Shown here: in pieces, positions 18,750-33,100 of the stretch | Numbering within the stretch: the stretch's first letter is position 1 | How the letters are laid out: the number at the start of each line of letters is the position of its first letter | NCBI RefSeq assembly: GCF_019399895.1 | Contig: NC_091878.1 | Span: 3,472,001 to 3,536,000, forward strand | Length of the DNA: 64,000 nucleotides | Direction of reading: 5' to 3' | From: Cardiocondyla obscurior | Lineage: Eukaryota; Arthropoda; Insecta; Hymenoptera; Formicidae | Notes under the pieces: model-generated | Told to the model about the DNA's origin: nothing | Database searches by the model: none | The model's input: only the letters and a program-made list of their open reading frames with translations | Made by a program: the position numbers and the translations under genes

Positions 18750-21700
18750 CGAGGAGGATCGTGGGACGTTGATTGAATCGTCTGTACATTTAAACAATCT
18801 CGAAATCGGGGGCAAATGACGAAATGGCGAAACATCGCGTTCCGGTCTGGCCCGAGAGGCGCGAGAAATGCGGGAAGTGGTAAATAGATATACAATCAAT
18901 AGTACATGACTTCGTTGATATGTCTACTTAACTCCGATCTTATTATTGTACGTCCACCCTATGCAACATTCAACAATCTCAATGGGAGACACTCGTAGGT
19001 ATGTATTTATACAGAAAAAGAAAGTCACAGGCTTTTATAACACACGCCAGACACGATGGTGGAATTTGTAATACAAAAATCTATCGGTAGTTAAAATATC
19101 CTTATTATCATCACCATTATTGTTTGAAAGTTCGCCTTTGGTAGCCTCCGAAGCTACAAGGCATTACCGCGCGATGGGCAATCCGCACCGCGACGATTAT
19201 TCCATTACAGGTCGCTGTCTCATTATTATTATCATTATTATTTATACGATTACCATTACATTATCATTATTATTATTATAAATAGAATAGCAAAGAATAA
19301 ATGTATCAAAAGTACTTGAAAGGAGAAATTCAGAAATTTGGTCGTGCAACACTTCGAGAGATGTAGAAACGTTGCAGATACCTGCATAGAAAAAATTATT
19401 ATATCGTTTAACGATATACGCAATTTATTTTAAACGAATAAATCAGAGCGGCGGCTAGTATTTGCTTATGCTGATCTCCAGTCTGGTAAAAGTATAAAAT
19501 ACTTTCGGTATGCTATAAAAGTCTGTGAAGAAGCCTTCGTTCTTACATTTTTCCCATAATTTTATGTCAAAGATAACTTCTTAAATGCCTGATTTCCTCG
19601 TTTCGATATAATTTAATAATTTCGGAAACCATTGATTGCCAGTAAATTTTCGATTGACTTGATGCGTTAGCTTTAATAATCTTCTAAGTTCTCGATACCA
19701 TCGTTTTTTTCAGTCTCGCTTCTTAAAACTAAAGAGATTCTTTTCCAAATGCCAGGTACTGAAATCAATCGGAGATTCTACATCGTAGAAATTAAAAGCA
19801 TAAATCGAGAATTAAACTTACTTTTAGATTCGATACCACGTGGAATTTTCGTGACAAATATATTTTTTGAGGAGTTAAATTTGTAAAATCTCGTGCTTTC
19901 TAAATTCATGTACGTTCCGATATTCGCATTTCACTTATAGAGCGCATTAAATTGACAGCTCTTTAGATTTCTTAATAATATACTGTCCAATATATCAAAG
20001 TCCGCAAGTTATTTTAAAATTTATTTAAAAAGTTAAAAATAGATTTATATTTAAACACATTGTATGAGATTTATAAATCAGCTCTCAAATTCTAAAAAAT
20101 TATAATAAACCCTTTGATTATTACGTCCTTCGATAACTTTTACACTAATTTCCGTTCTTTAAATAAAAGTTCTGGACCTTTAAAAGTTCTTTCCTTCCGC
20201 AACTCGTCTTTATATCCTCTCTCAGCCATATTATATAAATTTTTAACATTGATATTCTGAGCAATGATATGAATGATCATTTCGATATGCTATTGTTTTC
20301 CGGAAACAAAAAAATCAGGCTGTACACATCGACGTTTTTCTGCTACCTTAAATTTACTTGCGTTAAAGAATACGAATCGTACAAAACAGCTAGAATAGCC
20401 GCTCATTGAATTATTGAGGGACCTTCTATTTCCGCTTCTTTCTAAAGATTTTGCTTAAATTATAAAACAACGCTGCAATAGCGTAGAATGCGATAATTTA
20501 GGTTCTATCTTTATCAAAAGATAGCTCTTAAGCAATATTAAAAATGAACTAACGCTTCGTGTTGAACCAAAAATCACGTATAAAAGCAACGTTAAAAAAA
20601 AAAAAATAAAAAAGAAATTTCGTAGAATACTTTTTAGATATGTAATATATGTATATTAAATCGTACCCTCAGTTTAACAACGATATATTCAATTTGCACC
20701 ATTTTACAACGTACATCTTTTTTTTCACCTCGTAGAAGTAGCGGTCTGCTTTCAGCGGATTATGTATTTTTCACATATTACTTTCGTGCTCTCATTCCGA
20801 TGTAAAATAAAATGCAATTTTTACTCCGCACAAAGACACGGCGCGCTGGCAAAAACTTTGCTGATTATGGTGTCGGTAGATCTTTCTCAAAAATTAAAAA
20901 GGCCTCCGTTTTAATATCGCCGCGCGATGTAAAGCCCGCGGGAATTCTAAATACAAATCAGCCCCGTCTCTTCGCGTCTCGAAACGACCGCCGGGAGGAT
21001 ATTTCCATTTTGTCTGGCTGAGATCGATGGCGATCGCCTTCCTCACCGTTCCCGGGTACAATTCCGTGAAAGTATTTTGGCCGAGAAACGGCGCGGGATA
21101 TTCCAACTTCCGCGAACTCACTCGCCTCGACCGTGGAGGAGCGACATAAATATCGCCTTACCAAAACGAAACACGTTATCTCGCGAAAAGTTCCCGCCGG
21201 AAGATCAAAAGAGTAAACTCTTTAAGTCCTTTCCAGGTGTTTCCAACTACGTGGACTTCGGTATCGCGTCACGCACGTGAACTTTTTCCCCGGCGAGAAA
21301 CGGATCCGGGGCTGACCGGAAGTACCGATGTAAAATTAGAGGGTGCAAAATGCGACGATCTCCCTCGTTACGCGGAACGTGACCGATGGAGAGAAGCGTG
21401 TTTTTTTTTTTTTTTTTTTTTTAATACTTTTTTTTATTTTACGAAGTTTGAATCATCGTGAAAATTTTCAAGTGAAATTTATATCGCAAAAGTATATTTT
21501 AAAAAATTTTAACAAATTGAATTTGCTAATCGCAATTCGCTGCAATTAAATTAGCTTCAATTTCGTTGTTCTTCCGCGCTGTAAAATATTTTCACAAAAC
21601 TTCTGCGGGAATAACAAAGAAATGTATTATTTCTATTATTACGTACCTTTTTCCGTTTCACTTTAAACCTCGTTACTTAAATGACTTTTTACTAAAATTA

Positions 21701-23630
21701 ATTTAAAGGAATGTATGTTTCGCGAGCGTTCGAGGGAAGTAGAAGGTCGAACAGTAATGAGCGGCTGGTTGTTTGTTAATAACGGCCACGTCTTCACCGT
21801 GCACAATGGCGAAGTCCCATTTTCATTATTACAGTGACTGAAACGTGGCGTTAAATGCTACGGGGAGATCATTAATTTTCAACATTACGTCCTACGATAA
21901 GTTCTATCATGAATATGGTGTTTAACATTGTGCCGTAACACCACGTGGTCTTAAATACAATTATATTATCGGTACCTAAGTTTACGTCAAATAAAAATTG
22001 AATTTTGCAATTGGCCACGTGCGACGCGAGATGCAAGGTGAAAACGCGGGCCTTAGTAATTAGCTTCTATTTTCGCAACGAATACGTTCACGCTTCGTCT
22101 AAGCGTCTCAATCATGCGTACAATCAGGATTATCACAATGTTTAAACGACGAGAAGAAACGCTTACATTCTAGCCGAAGCGTTTTGCAAAATGTTTTACT
22201 TGCGCGGAATAGCTGAAAAGTAACGCGGACAAAAAAATTAAACGTACAGAAATTAAAAAAAAAAACTGATTAAAAATTAATTACATCGAAATAACGGGCA
22301 AATTGTATAAATATTAAATAAAATGTCAATACCTAAAGTGTATTAAGTAGTAAAAAATGTTTTGTTCGCACGTTACATCACTTACAAGTAATATATTAAT
22401 AAAAACAAATTAATACGCGTAAAGTATAAATTAATAAAAAGATATTAAAATATCGTTGTTTAATTAAAATTTATCGTGATTTAATTAACTTAATTGAATT
22501 AAAATTAAATCAAGATACGTTTATACAATAAAATTAGAGCATTAATCCACACGTTATATCCCCGGTTATAAAATATTAATATTATTATTATAAAATATTT
22601 ATTTTGCATACGTTTATTGAATAAAAAAAGACTTTCAAATAAAACCCGCCGTTAAAAGGTTTAATTCAATAAGATTTAATTTAATTTGGCAAATTTCATT
22701 TTGCGAAACGTAGTTTCTTTTGCGCGCGGCAAACAGAAAATACTTTTGATAAAAATACAATTTTACGTCGCGTCCGGAGACTCAAATAATGCGAGCTGCG
22801 TCAAGAGGAATGTACTAACGAATCGTCATTTAAACAATCGTGCTTGTCTGACCTCCATGCTCATTGCAATCATCGCAATTCAACATCCGATCTCGGATTA
22901 ATGGATATTTATCGATAACCTGTCGAATCAGTTCTTCGCGATTACTCTTACTTAGGGTTAGGTAGGTAGTTAATTAAATTAGTTACTTAGGCGCGTTGAT
23001 CAGCGGGCTAGGTGTTTTTCTCCACCGCCCCGCTTCTCCGTCCCCGTCACGTATCGTACTTTCTTCAATATATCGTCTCGTGGATGGCTTCGTATCGATT
23101 ATCGTCGAAAATAAAAAGGAGAAAAGGGACTGCCGCCCAGTTTTTAACGATCGTCTCGGGCCGATTTACCGCAATCGTATCTCCCGACAATGATCCTCAA
23201 ACATGAGCTGTGTTAAAATTATAAATGTACAGTCTTCTTTTCACCTTGCTTATACCTCTTTGACGAAATACTGGAATCCTTGGATCGTGTCCGAGAATTC
23301 TACGTATGCAGTTCGAATCTTCGCGTTAGAAAAGAGCTAGGCCGTTTCTTTTTAATCTTCACGATTACGTATTAAACTTTAATTCCAATGTCGCGACTAC
23401 TTAAGTTCTCGAGAACTCCCGGCGTATCCACGTTCTGGAATGGATACTAGAATTTTTAATCGTAAATCAAAGTGTCCCACTCTTGAGAATTTAAATGACG
23501 ATCTTTGGAAACTTTTTCAAGCTGTCTTAAAAAATCTTCGATTTTAGATATGCAAATATCTAGAATATCTAAAATATTAAATTCCTAATATCTAACGTTT
23601 CAAAGTCGTCACAAAGTAAAGAATTAAATA

Positions 23631-23636
23631 TTTATT
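23631..23636 (-). terminator. Candidate syntrophin polyadenylation signal
   Basis: TTTATT on + reads AATAAA on the minus strand, about 460 bases past the syntrophin stop. It is the nearest canonical hexamer I found. Variant signals are closer, and a longer 3' UTR is possible. Confidence 0.3.
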
Positions 23637-24094
23637 GTATTGAAATTTTTCTCAATTTGCAATTTCTAGTACTCTTTTCTTTTAGTCAGTTAGAATTCTC
23701 GGATCGTTATCCTGCCCGAATTCATTATTCTACTCTCACTCATTCCTAAACTGTTACACTATTACTCTGTTTCACTTCGAAATCTTTCTTCTTTTTTTCC
23801 GCATTCCAAAAGTTTTAGAACTGGAATAGAATCGCTGCGCGCGCGACGCGAAATCTTTGACAAAGATAGTCCTTTCTTATCCATTAGGATGTTTCACGGC
23901 TCATCAGGTTTCAATACTATTATTTGTTATTTCGAATCTCTTCGAAGGAAAAAGGAGAAAATCTTTTTTTTTTCTTTTTTTTTCTTTCTTCATCTTCACT
24001 GTAACTCTTACATTCAGTGAAGAAATACGCTGGTTACGGACCTAGTGGTGTGAGGAGGCAAATCGGGGGCCTCTGTGAGGGCCCCCTCGTGCCC

Positions 24095-24187
24095 CTATGC
24101 ACTCAGACCAAGCCGGTGAATCTTTGCCGAAAGGAAGTTGTGCAGAACGAACACGATTGGTTTCGGACAGCTCTCCAAATCAAGCTC
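24095..24187 (-). CDS. Syn1: syntrophin last exon: SU domain end
   Basis: Minus-strand acceptor TCCTATTGTAG. It encodes [18 protein letters not shown] then [12 protein letters not shown] and stop TAG. This is the near-invariant C-terminal signature of syntrophins. Confidence 0.97.
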   Translation of the reverse strand, partial: ELDLESCPKPIVFVLHNFLSAKIHRLGLSA

Positions 24188-27100
24188 CTACAATAGGATT
24201 AATTGATACGTCTTACTTACTGGCCGAAGTTGATAACATACTTAAGCTCCTTGACTTTCGATAAAATATACGTTTCACGAGCAATCAATTGCGAGATTAG
24301 ATTCAGAGAAAGACTAGAGTCTTCCAAAAAGTTCAACCAATCGGTCACATTTAATGATCAATAGTCTCAAAATAAATTTTAATCCCGTAAGTTTAAATAA
24401 AGAGACGCGGAATTTTTTTCAGCCACCCTAATTTTTGTGTTTTAAAAATCCACGTGTCTGTCAAATACTCACAATTTCGCCGTCCTCGCCTCCAAAATCG
24501 AGCCACAGAAGACGAGCGCCGTCGTCCGCGGACATTTTCAATTTGTCGAAGGATCTTCTCCAGAGTGGCGTGGGTGGTGATCCGGGACTTACGCCGTTCC
24601 CGGCAGTGCCCCGCGTGCCTGCGGAGTAAAGCGCGAAACCTTCTTCGTGGTTGACAACCAACTGACAGGCCTTACCTTGCCATGTGCAACCTATAACACA
24701 CGAGAAATAATAAAAATTAAAATAACGGTAGACGAGAAATTGTATTGCCGTTCTCCAAGCTTTATTAATAATAGCACGCGTCGTAATAATTTAATTATTT
24801 AGTTTACATGTGGTATGTCATACGTGGGCGACGTATGTTAGCCGGGCAAGTGTTCACGGCTGACGCCGTGCGTGAGACCTACCTCAATCTCCGCGGCGTA
24901 CGAAACTCGCGCGCGCGGCGTCAGGTCATTGCCTTCCGCGTGATGGTCGACCACACAGCTGAAGCGAGCAATGTAACTCGTTAGGCGTTCACGCCGTCGC
25001 GTCGCAAATAATGGTCGTGAGAGTGATAACAGCGAATTCGATTCGATCTACCGGCTTTTTAAAAATAAGACCGAAAATTATATTTCCATCGAGCAAAAAT
25101 TCGGTCGGATAGATAATTAGTCACAAAAGTTCAGTTGCGTTAAAAATCAATAAAGCCCGGACCTTTTATTTCACTTTTAATCAACGCGGTCGTAATTATA
25201 TTTAATTTTCATGCAAATTTTCGCGCGATGTACTTGTTCATGAGGCAGCCTGTACATTTTTCCCCGCCGCGCGTTTCCGCCGCATCGGTATCCACGGTTC
25301 TTTATCATCGACGCGAGACGCGAACAAAAAGACGCGTACAAAACGAGGGAGGCATTCATCTCGATTTATTATTGCCATTCGTCGTCTCTGAAAAGAAATT
25401 AAAATTCATCGAACCGAACGCGGAAAATGACGAGAGTAGTAGATGTTGTCTATCGCCCGCTACCGTATAATTTACATAGAAAAAACTCGAACTTGTTATT
25501 TCCACAAGTATTTATGACGCCCACGCGTTTCGGTTTCTTTTTCTTCCACGTCCCCTAGTTAATTACTCTTCCGACTGCTCAGCTTTTCAAGGTAAATTAT
25601 TATTTAAACTACCAAAAACCCGACGGCCAAATTTGCGAAATAACACGTAGGATCACTTACGAACGGTGTACTCCCGTAAAGAATGTGCGGCCGCGTGGCA
25701 GCCCTGAACAATCGCCCTTGCCCAGGACGCCAGGTCTCTTCGTGTTTCGGCTCGCAAATGATGCGTAATCACCCCGTCCATCGTGCCGACCCGTACCGCG
25801 AACGTCGCTCCGTGCTGAGTCGAGCTGCTGCTGCTGCTGGCCGCTTCGTTCTGCCGCGTCGGGGTAGAAACCAGCCTGAAATCATTCCAAGCCAAGCGTA
25901 TTTTCAGTCAACGATGTCTCGCAGCAGCCGTTAAGCTCGCGTCAATTTTTAGAACTGAAAATCAACCTCTATCTAAACTCCCGCTCTCCTCCAAGTGTGT
26001 GCATTTATGTACGGTAAATCGATATACCCGGGTGCCCAGAATGAAGATTGAAGATTCCGCGGAGGCACGAAAATCACGTGACATCGCTCTCGGGAGAAGG
26101 TGTCGGGTAAAAAGCGTCGGCCTTTTATCGGGAACGATCGCGGGCGCCTTGTAGCGAGTCACGGTATGGATTCGCTCCCATCGTCCCTTCATCCCTCTCC
26201 CAGCGGGTAGGTAAATTACCTCGTCATCCGGCTCGCCTCGCTCGTAAAATCGTCGCGGCTTTATTGCATGTGGGACGAAGCTGCAGCGCTCACCTGACAC
26301 GGGTTCGGCCACGTATGCACCCCGGACCCCCAACCCCTTCTCACCCTTTTCCTCCCCGCGAATCCATTCCCTCCCACCAATCTGCCCGCTGACGAATGGT
26401 CCTGACGTTCGCGAGCCCGTGCGCTAGATTTATAGATTTTTCCGAGGGACACCGGCGAGCTCGGGAAAAAAAAGGAAAAAAAGAAAAAAAAAAAGAAAAA
26501 GAAAAACAAGGAGTGATAGAAAGAACACCCCACACAACGGGGAGACAGAGCGGACGCGAAAAATAGCACACTTGGACCGGAAAAAATGCCCTCGGCATTA
26601 TTCGACATGCCTAACAGTCGCCCTCGGCCCTTTTCCCTTTGATGCTAATAGTCTCCTACTGCACCGGAATGCAGTTGAGTTTCTGTGACAAAGCAGAGAT
26701 CTAGATTACCAAAATTACCCCACTTGGGCAATTAAAGAGATATGAGAGATCGGAAGGCACGTTAATTCGTCATAGAGACTGCACGACCGAAGTATTTCCG
26801 AATTTTGGGGTGGGTGTTACTTGAATGTTATTTCGATACTTAATTCAAGTTAAATACATTTATATAAATATTCTTAAACTTTATATCTATCTCAAACATT
26901 CGTTTTATCAATATACAAGCGCGCAAGTGACATATTCGTACCGATTATCCGACTTGCACAGATCTTGTTGAATCCTAGATTATCATTCAGGTCCGAAATA
27001 ATTTGAGCTCTCTCGGCACGATGGATATTCATTGGCCATTATCGCGAGCGCTTCGGCAGGGCGGTAGGGAAAAAAAAAAACTAAAAATAAAATAAAGCAA

Positions 27101-30100
27101 CGGCAAAAAGCGCGACTGGAGAAAATTCCGATAAGCGGGAGGAAGTTGGAGAGACAGCCGCAAACGGTAAATAAAAGCGTTAAACGAGAATGGATGTTCG
27201 TCGGCGGTCGTAATCCGACGAAAAAGCCCGCAGGAAGAAAAGAAAGTTTCTCCCGGGGGATAGCCGAATCACTTCCGGTTTGTCTCGCAGTAAAACTTCC
27301 TTAAGTCGGCCATTTCGCGTTCTCGCGTCGGGCCCGATACAGGCCCCGTCGACTGGAAATAGAACTTTCCGACATGTTCCGCTCTTTTCACGTGTCTTTC
27401 AGCTTCTTCGTTTCTTTGCCCATCGAATGGAAACTTCAGGGAAACGATGTCTGAATGTTTGACGACGGAGAAAGAAAGTGATTAATAACGACAACGCAAA
27501 ACTCGAAGAAAAATTTTCACCTCCGCGTTGATCGAATTTTCCATTTCACGAAAGTAATACTAGCAATCGTTAACGTTTTAAAACTGTTAAACAATTCTAG
27601 CCTCGAAATGACAAACGTATGCAATTAAAAATTTTAATAAATCTCATAATAACTGCGTTGTATAAATCAAAATAGACTAATTAATGAAATTACAGTTTTA
27701 AATAATTTCGTGAATTATTTTTTTTTTTTTCCTCGGCGGCATTAAATAAAATTATCTTTAAAATGTCTTAGTATTTTTTACATCTCAATATAAATGCTCA
27801 TAATTTCTCGCTCCGGTAATGAGAAACGCAGGCGGCTTTCTTACCTCGTACCGCGCTTTTTGTTTGAGAAAAAGATGATACGCGAACTGTTCCATATATC
27901 CTGTATATAACGGACACGATAAAAACAGAGGCGCGGGCTCGTAAGCTGCCACGAACGATCGATGTCCGTTCCCCCTAGTCTTTTTCACTTAAAATTTAAA
28001 CGAGGCTTAGCTGGATCACCGATCATTCAAACAGCGTGACTGCCTGACACCGCATTTAAGCCGCTCGAAAACACCCCGGGCTCATCGTTAAAAATGAAGC
28101 TGACGTTAATTCACAACAACAGCGATGCGTGGGAAAGTTTAACGCGATATAAAATAATACAGAGAGACACTTCCGGCGTTACGCAATACATAACTTTCGC
28201 CGCGGACGGTTTTATTTCTTCGCTGCCGTTCGCATGGGGACACGTCCACACATGCAGCGTACATTAAACGGTAATAGTTTTTGCATATACAATACGATTA
28301 TGATAAATACCGCGCAGTTTCAAACGTACAACGGGCGATTGATGGCTACGTCGTTTCGCATGTTATTCCACAAATCTGGAGGTAAATTTTACGTAACGCG
28401 GCTCTTTGAAATTTTCAGCATTGTTCTGCTAACTGTTCACATAAAATAAAGCAACTAGGCGGAATATCTTTTACAATTATAAAAAAAAAAAACTTAAAAA
28501 TGACTGATGCGTGAATTTAAATATTACGTAAATTAAAAAAATAAAAAAATAAAAAGTTATTTCCGTATTTATCGGTTATTGAAAGCAAATGATTTTGGCG
28601 ATGGAAGGTTTACAGAGTGCCTATATAAAATTTTAAAACCAAAATACCGTTCGCGTTAAAAATAATAGCATACAGCGGTGGCAAATAGCGTGGTGTATTA
28701 AATTGCGGAAAATCTGGGATAAAATCCGATTAAGACACGAGATCTCGTCATGACGGGTATCGACTTTCGACACGATCCCATTAGTCGCGGCAACTATATT
28801 TGCCAATCAGCGGCGCCGAAATTCACTATGAATTATCAATAATTCGATTTATGACAGCGGCACACTGGCGTTTATGTAACGTCCTTTGTATTTGCGTGTA
28901 TTATGGATTATATACGCAATTTATCCCGGCACGATTGTAAATCGAGATCAATCGACAAAACGATGCTGGCTACAGGGATATACGATGACAACGAGATAAT
29001 GTTAATAACGGGACAATTTTCCCAATGGTTTACTTATTTTTTTTATTATTATTTTATTTTATTTTTTTTTTTTTAGTTAATACTATATTTTTCTACGCGA
29101 ATGGTTACAAAAACTCCACTTCCTACATTTTCCTGGCGTCACATCCGTTCGAGGCGAGTTACGCAACTGAAATAGAGATCAATATAAGAAGCCGCGTCGG
29201 GAATCAGGCTGAAGGGGGCCAATCGGGAAATAAGGACGGGAGACGAAGGGACGATCGTTGTAGGATATGGGGAGGATGCGCCGCGGGCAAAATCCTGAAC
29301 TCGTTCCGAATATCGTGCCTCGATTGCACGCGCGATCGGAAACTGTCGACGACACCTTCGATAATTAATGTCTACCCCGGAGGATTTAATTGATCCAGTT
29401 CACCGTTCGATTATCGGGACCCCATCTTTCATATCCTGTCCTACCTCTCCCTCGCCCCGTCGGCCGCCCCCTTACCCCTTTTTCAGTCGCTCTTATCTGG
29501 CCCTTATCCGCCTAGCCGACTCTATCTCTATGGCCTTTAATTTACTATGGCAGACAATTATGAATCTTATTAAGCCGACGCGAAAAGCACGGTAAAGACG
29601 TATTACGTTTAAGAATGTGAGCGTTCTATAGATGTAGGATAAAAAAAGCCCTTGATACGCGATAGTGAACGTAAAATGATAGTAACCAAATGGACGCGCT
29701 AGAAAATTAATTATGTAAAGTGTCAGAATAATTATTTTTATTTTTAAAAATAGTTAAACGCAGGCTGTTTCTCAGTGATTTACAATAAAAAAATTTTCGT
29801 AAATACTTCTTAAATAACTGAGTATTTAATGCGCAACGGAGCACACAACTTAATACACAATTTGCATTATCTTAAATAAAAAAAATAGGTGTGATTCCTG
29901 AATTAACTGTTAATCTATTTCATTATTGCAGTGTATTGTTACCGCTTAAAACCCGATTGGTTCTCTCGTAAGATTGTAATGATTGCAATAATGTGTCAGC
30001 AATTAAATCGACGTATTTGAGATTCGGTTTAATTTTAATATTTAATTAATATATCCAGGCAAAGACGGTACTTCCATCAAGTCGTCCTCGATCTCGAAAA

Positions 30101-33100
30101 TCGCGAAGACCGTCTTTGTCTGGACATACAAATTAATTATTACAATTAAATCGAAAGAGACTAACGTATAGATAGGCGCGGGGGTTGCGGGGAGTGGTGG
30201 AAGGAACGGAGCGAGAGCGAGCGCGAGCCTACGTGCCGCGTGCTAGGTATATTCCCCCACTACTCCCACTCCCGCTTTGTCCTTCTCCAGCGGTCGCGCG
30301 AGCACACACACGTACTACGCGCTGCGGAGCAAGCACGTGTCTCCGTACCAAAAGTAATTCGCACTTCTTTTTAACGAAAACCCTTCCGGCACTATAACTA
30401 GGATTCAACTTGGTATTTCTTTTTGTTACAGATCGACGCAGTTGCATCCACGTTGACTGTCGTCAACGCAAGTGTCGTCACCGCCGATATTAAGAATCAT
30501 ACGAACCGCAGTCGGTTCGTCGGTCGTCCCGGGAATTCCGCTGAGTACTCGGGCGTAGTTTTTCGACATACGACTTTGTTCTAAACGCGAGTGCCGAGCA
30601 TGGAACGCGCGAGAGTGATCACTGAGTAATTTTCGCGATTAAATCACGGTCGGGGTGTTCGCGAGTGACTTGTGCGCGGAAGGATGGCTCGACACGTCCC
30701 ATCTGAGAGGAGGAGCAGGCTCGGGACGAGCATCCTGCATCGGCGGAGCAACTCTTAGGTAATTATAAATTTTTCTTATAAAATCTGTATTAAAAAAAAA
30801 AGTTATACCTTTTTATTAACTTTGTTAACTGATAAACCAGCTCGTCTACATTAATATTTTTCATTTTATGTTACAGTCACCGGCAGAACTCTACACCTCC
30901 GCTGAAGCTCATGCAGATCGGTAAGTTGCATGGTTTTTTTTTCGTAGTTTTGTATTGGATCTCTTAAACCGGCAACACGTCGTCCACCATCGATTACTCA
31001 ATTGTAATTATCGTATAAAAACTATAATAAAAAATAAATTTACGTCCCTAATTATAATAACGTACACGAATTGGAATCCATCGAAAAATAGCGCACGCGA
31101 AGGTTTCTTCTAGTTATATAAAATCGCGCTTACAATTTTTACTTCGACATTTCATCGAAACGGTCTGAACCCTGTAAAATAAACGAAGCGCGAGCAAATA
31201 ATAAATGATAAATGGTTAAATAAATTAAAAGTCAATTCGCTGCTAGTAGATTTTCTTCGCAGCGAGAGTTCCGTGACGCGGAAGATTCGATGAGTTACGA
31301 ACGCTAGAAAATATTTCTCCCTGCGGAATGTCCGTCGCCTTTTTTTCAACGTTCGTTTTCCCTGCTCTTTGAACCGGCTTTTCTTCCGGCTGCCGTGGAA
31401 AGGCGACCGTTTGTCACCGGACATCGTGAAGAGGAGAAACTAGGTGGGAGGGAGGGAGGGAAATGCTGGGGAAAAACAGAATTTGTGTGCCACTGAAAGA
31501 AAGAACGAGAGAGAGAATTGAAAGGTAAAAGCAGGGCAAAAGATAGAAAATAAATATTGAAATGTGTATAAAAAGATTTTTTTTTAAATATATTACAGTA
31601 TAGTATAAAAAAATAAAAATTGAAAGTATTGTTAATATAAATAACAAAATTGAACGGTAGTAACGAATAAAATACGCGAAGGATTGGAGGATTGCATAAA
31701 AATTAGTGGATCGTAGGATATAAAAATCGAAAAGATTCAGCGATTCGAATTTAAAAGATTTGAGAACAATCTGGGAATGGGAAAAGGATGGAAAAACGTA
31801 CAATGTGAATCCGCAAATGGAACAAAGCGCTCTTCGCTTTTACTCCATGGTAAAATTCTTACTTTTATTGAAAGGGAAAAACAAGAAGTATCAAAGCCTG
31901 CCAGCCTTCTATCTCGGACGATATATGCTAAAGTCTCTTGCACAAATCTCAGAGTGCTCACCTTCTTCCAAAATCTTACATTTACCTATCAATAATGCAA
32001 GTTACTTTGAATCGAAAGACACCATTTTCTTAAGAAGCTGTCGCGTAAAAAATAGATTTTTTATTTTTCACAAATCGGTCGCGTGAGTCGCAAATATATT
32101 AAAATAAAATTTTGCAAATATATTTACTTTTCTTATCATTAACTGTCGCAAGATTTGGATCGGCAAGGTTATTAAAAATTTCTTTTTTTTACCTGCACAT
32201 TAGATAATAAATAGATAATATTTCAAGCGATATACGACGGCTATTACATCAAAAGACAAATATATACCAGCGATTTAATAAGCAATGCAACATCGCGTCT
32301 CTAGTCTCGATCAAAAATTCTGTTTACTTGCAATCTCCATAATTATGGCGGGCCGGGGCGAAAAACACCACAGGGACGTTCTTCCGCGGCAGTTAATTGA
32401 AGAATTAAAAATGAGAATAGCGGGTGTCATTCTTTGTAGCAGCTAATTAGATCTGAATTACTCGGCGATGGGAAAAGGTGGACGGGCAGAAGGAAATTAA
32501 AAATTATCTAGGTAGTTTAAGAGTTGAATGCACAGCGCTCCTTGCATCGTCGGGTATTCCTTTAGTCGTCGCTCATCAAGCTCGCCGACGGAAAACTTTT
32601 AGAGCTAATTGATTTCCCGCCGAAGCGCTTGCATGTTGAATCACCTCGCAACAATCGAGCACTTAGCGGCAAATGGTGCCGCCGATCCGCCCCGCCGGTC
32701 TTCTTAACTATTCACGAAGAAGGTTAGAATAAGGATATTGGATTGGAATAAAATTGCTTAGCTCGTAACTATGAAAAACCGACTTGCTTAGAGCGAGTCT
32801 CGTTACGGTCAATGTGTCTCGATATATCTCGGGCGGTTTTCCGCAAAGCGCGAACGATTGAAGATAAAGAATTACAATAAATGCATTCCGCGCGCGTACG
32901 ATAATGCGTTGGAAACAAAATTTAACTTCTCTACATAGTCTTAATTGATTTTTCGATTCAAACTTTGGTCAAGCGAACATGCAATATTTTTTGCGTAACT
33001 TTTTTTTTCGAGTATCGCTGACTTTCACCCAGCGTACGCGTATAATATCCAGTTCCAATAATACAACCGCATGCTCTCTGAGCACGATAGATACCATAAA

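Larger units (their letters stand above)
11933..24094. other. Convergent intergenic region (dachs / syntrophin 3' sides)
   Basis: About 12.2 kb lies between the two convergent stop codons. It should contain both 3' UTRs. No protein exon can be supported. Visible elements are three 11 bp repeats (12311-12343), an AT-rich microsatellite (about 13437-13480), a GC-rich block (15462-15660), a second GC-richer patch at about 15910-16220, a MITE (18479-18745), ATT-rich simple sequence near 19220-19290, and a poly-T run at 21402-21422. Confidence 0.6.

Noticed and set aside
22953..22965. TTAGGGTTAGG, resembling the insect telomere repeat TTAGG
   Set aside because: Only two imperfect units, too short to call interstitial telomeric sequence.
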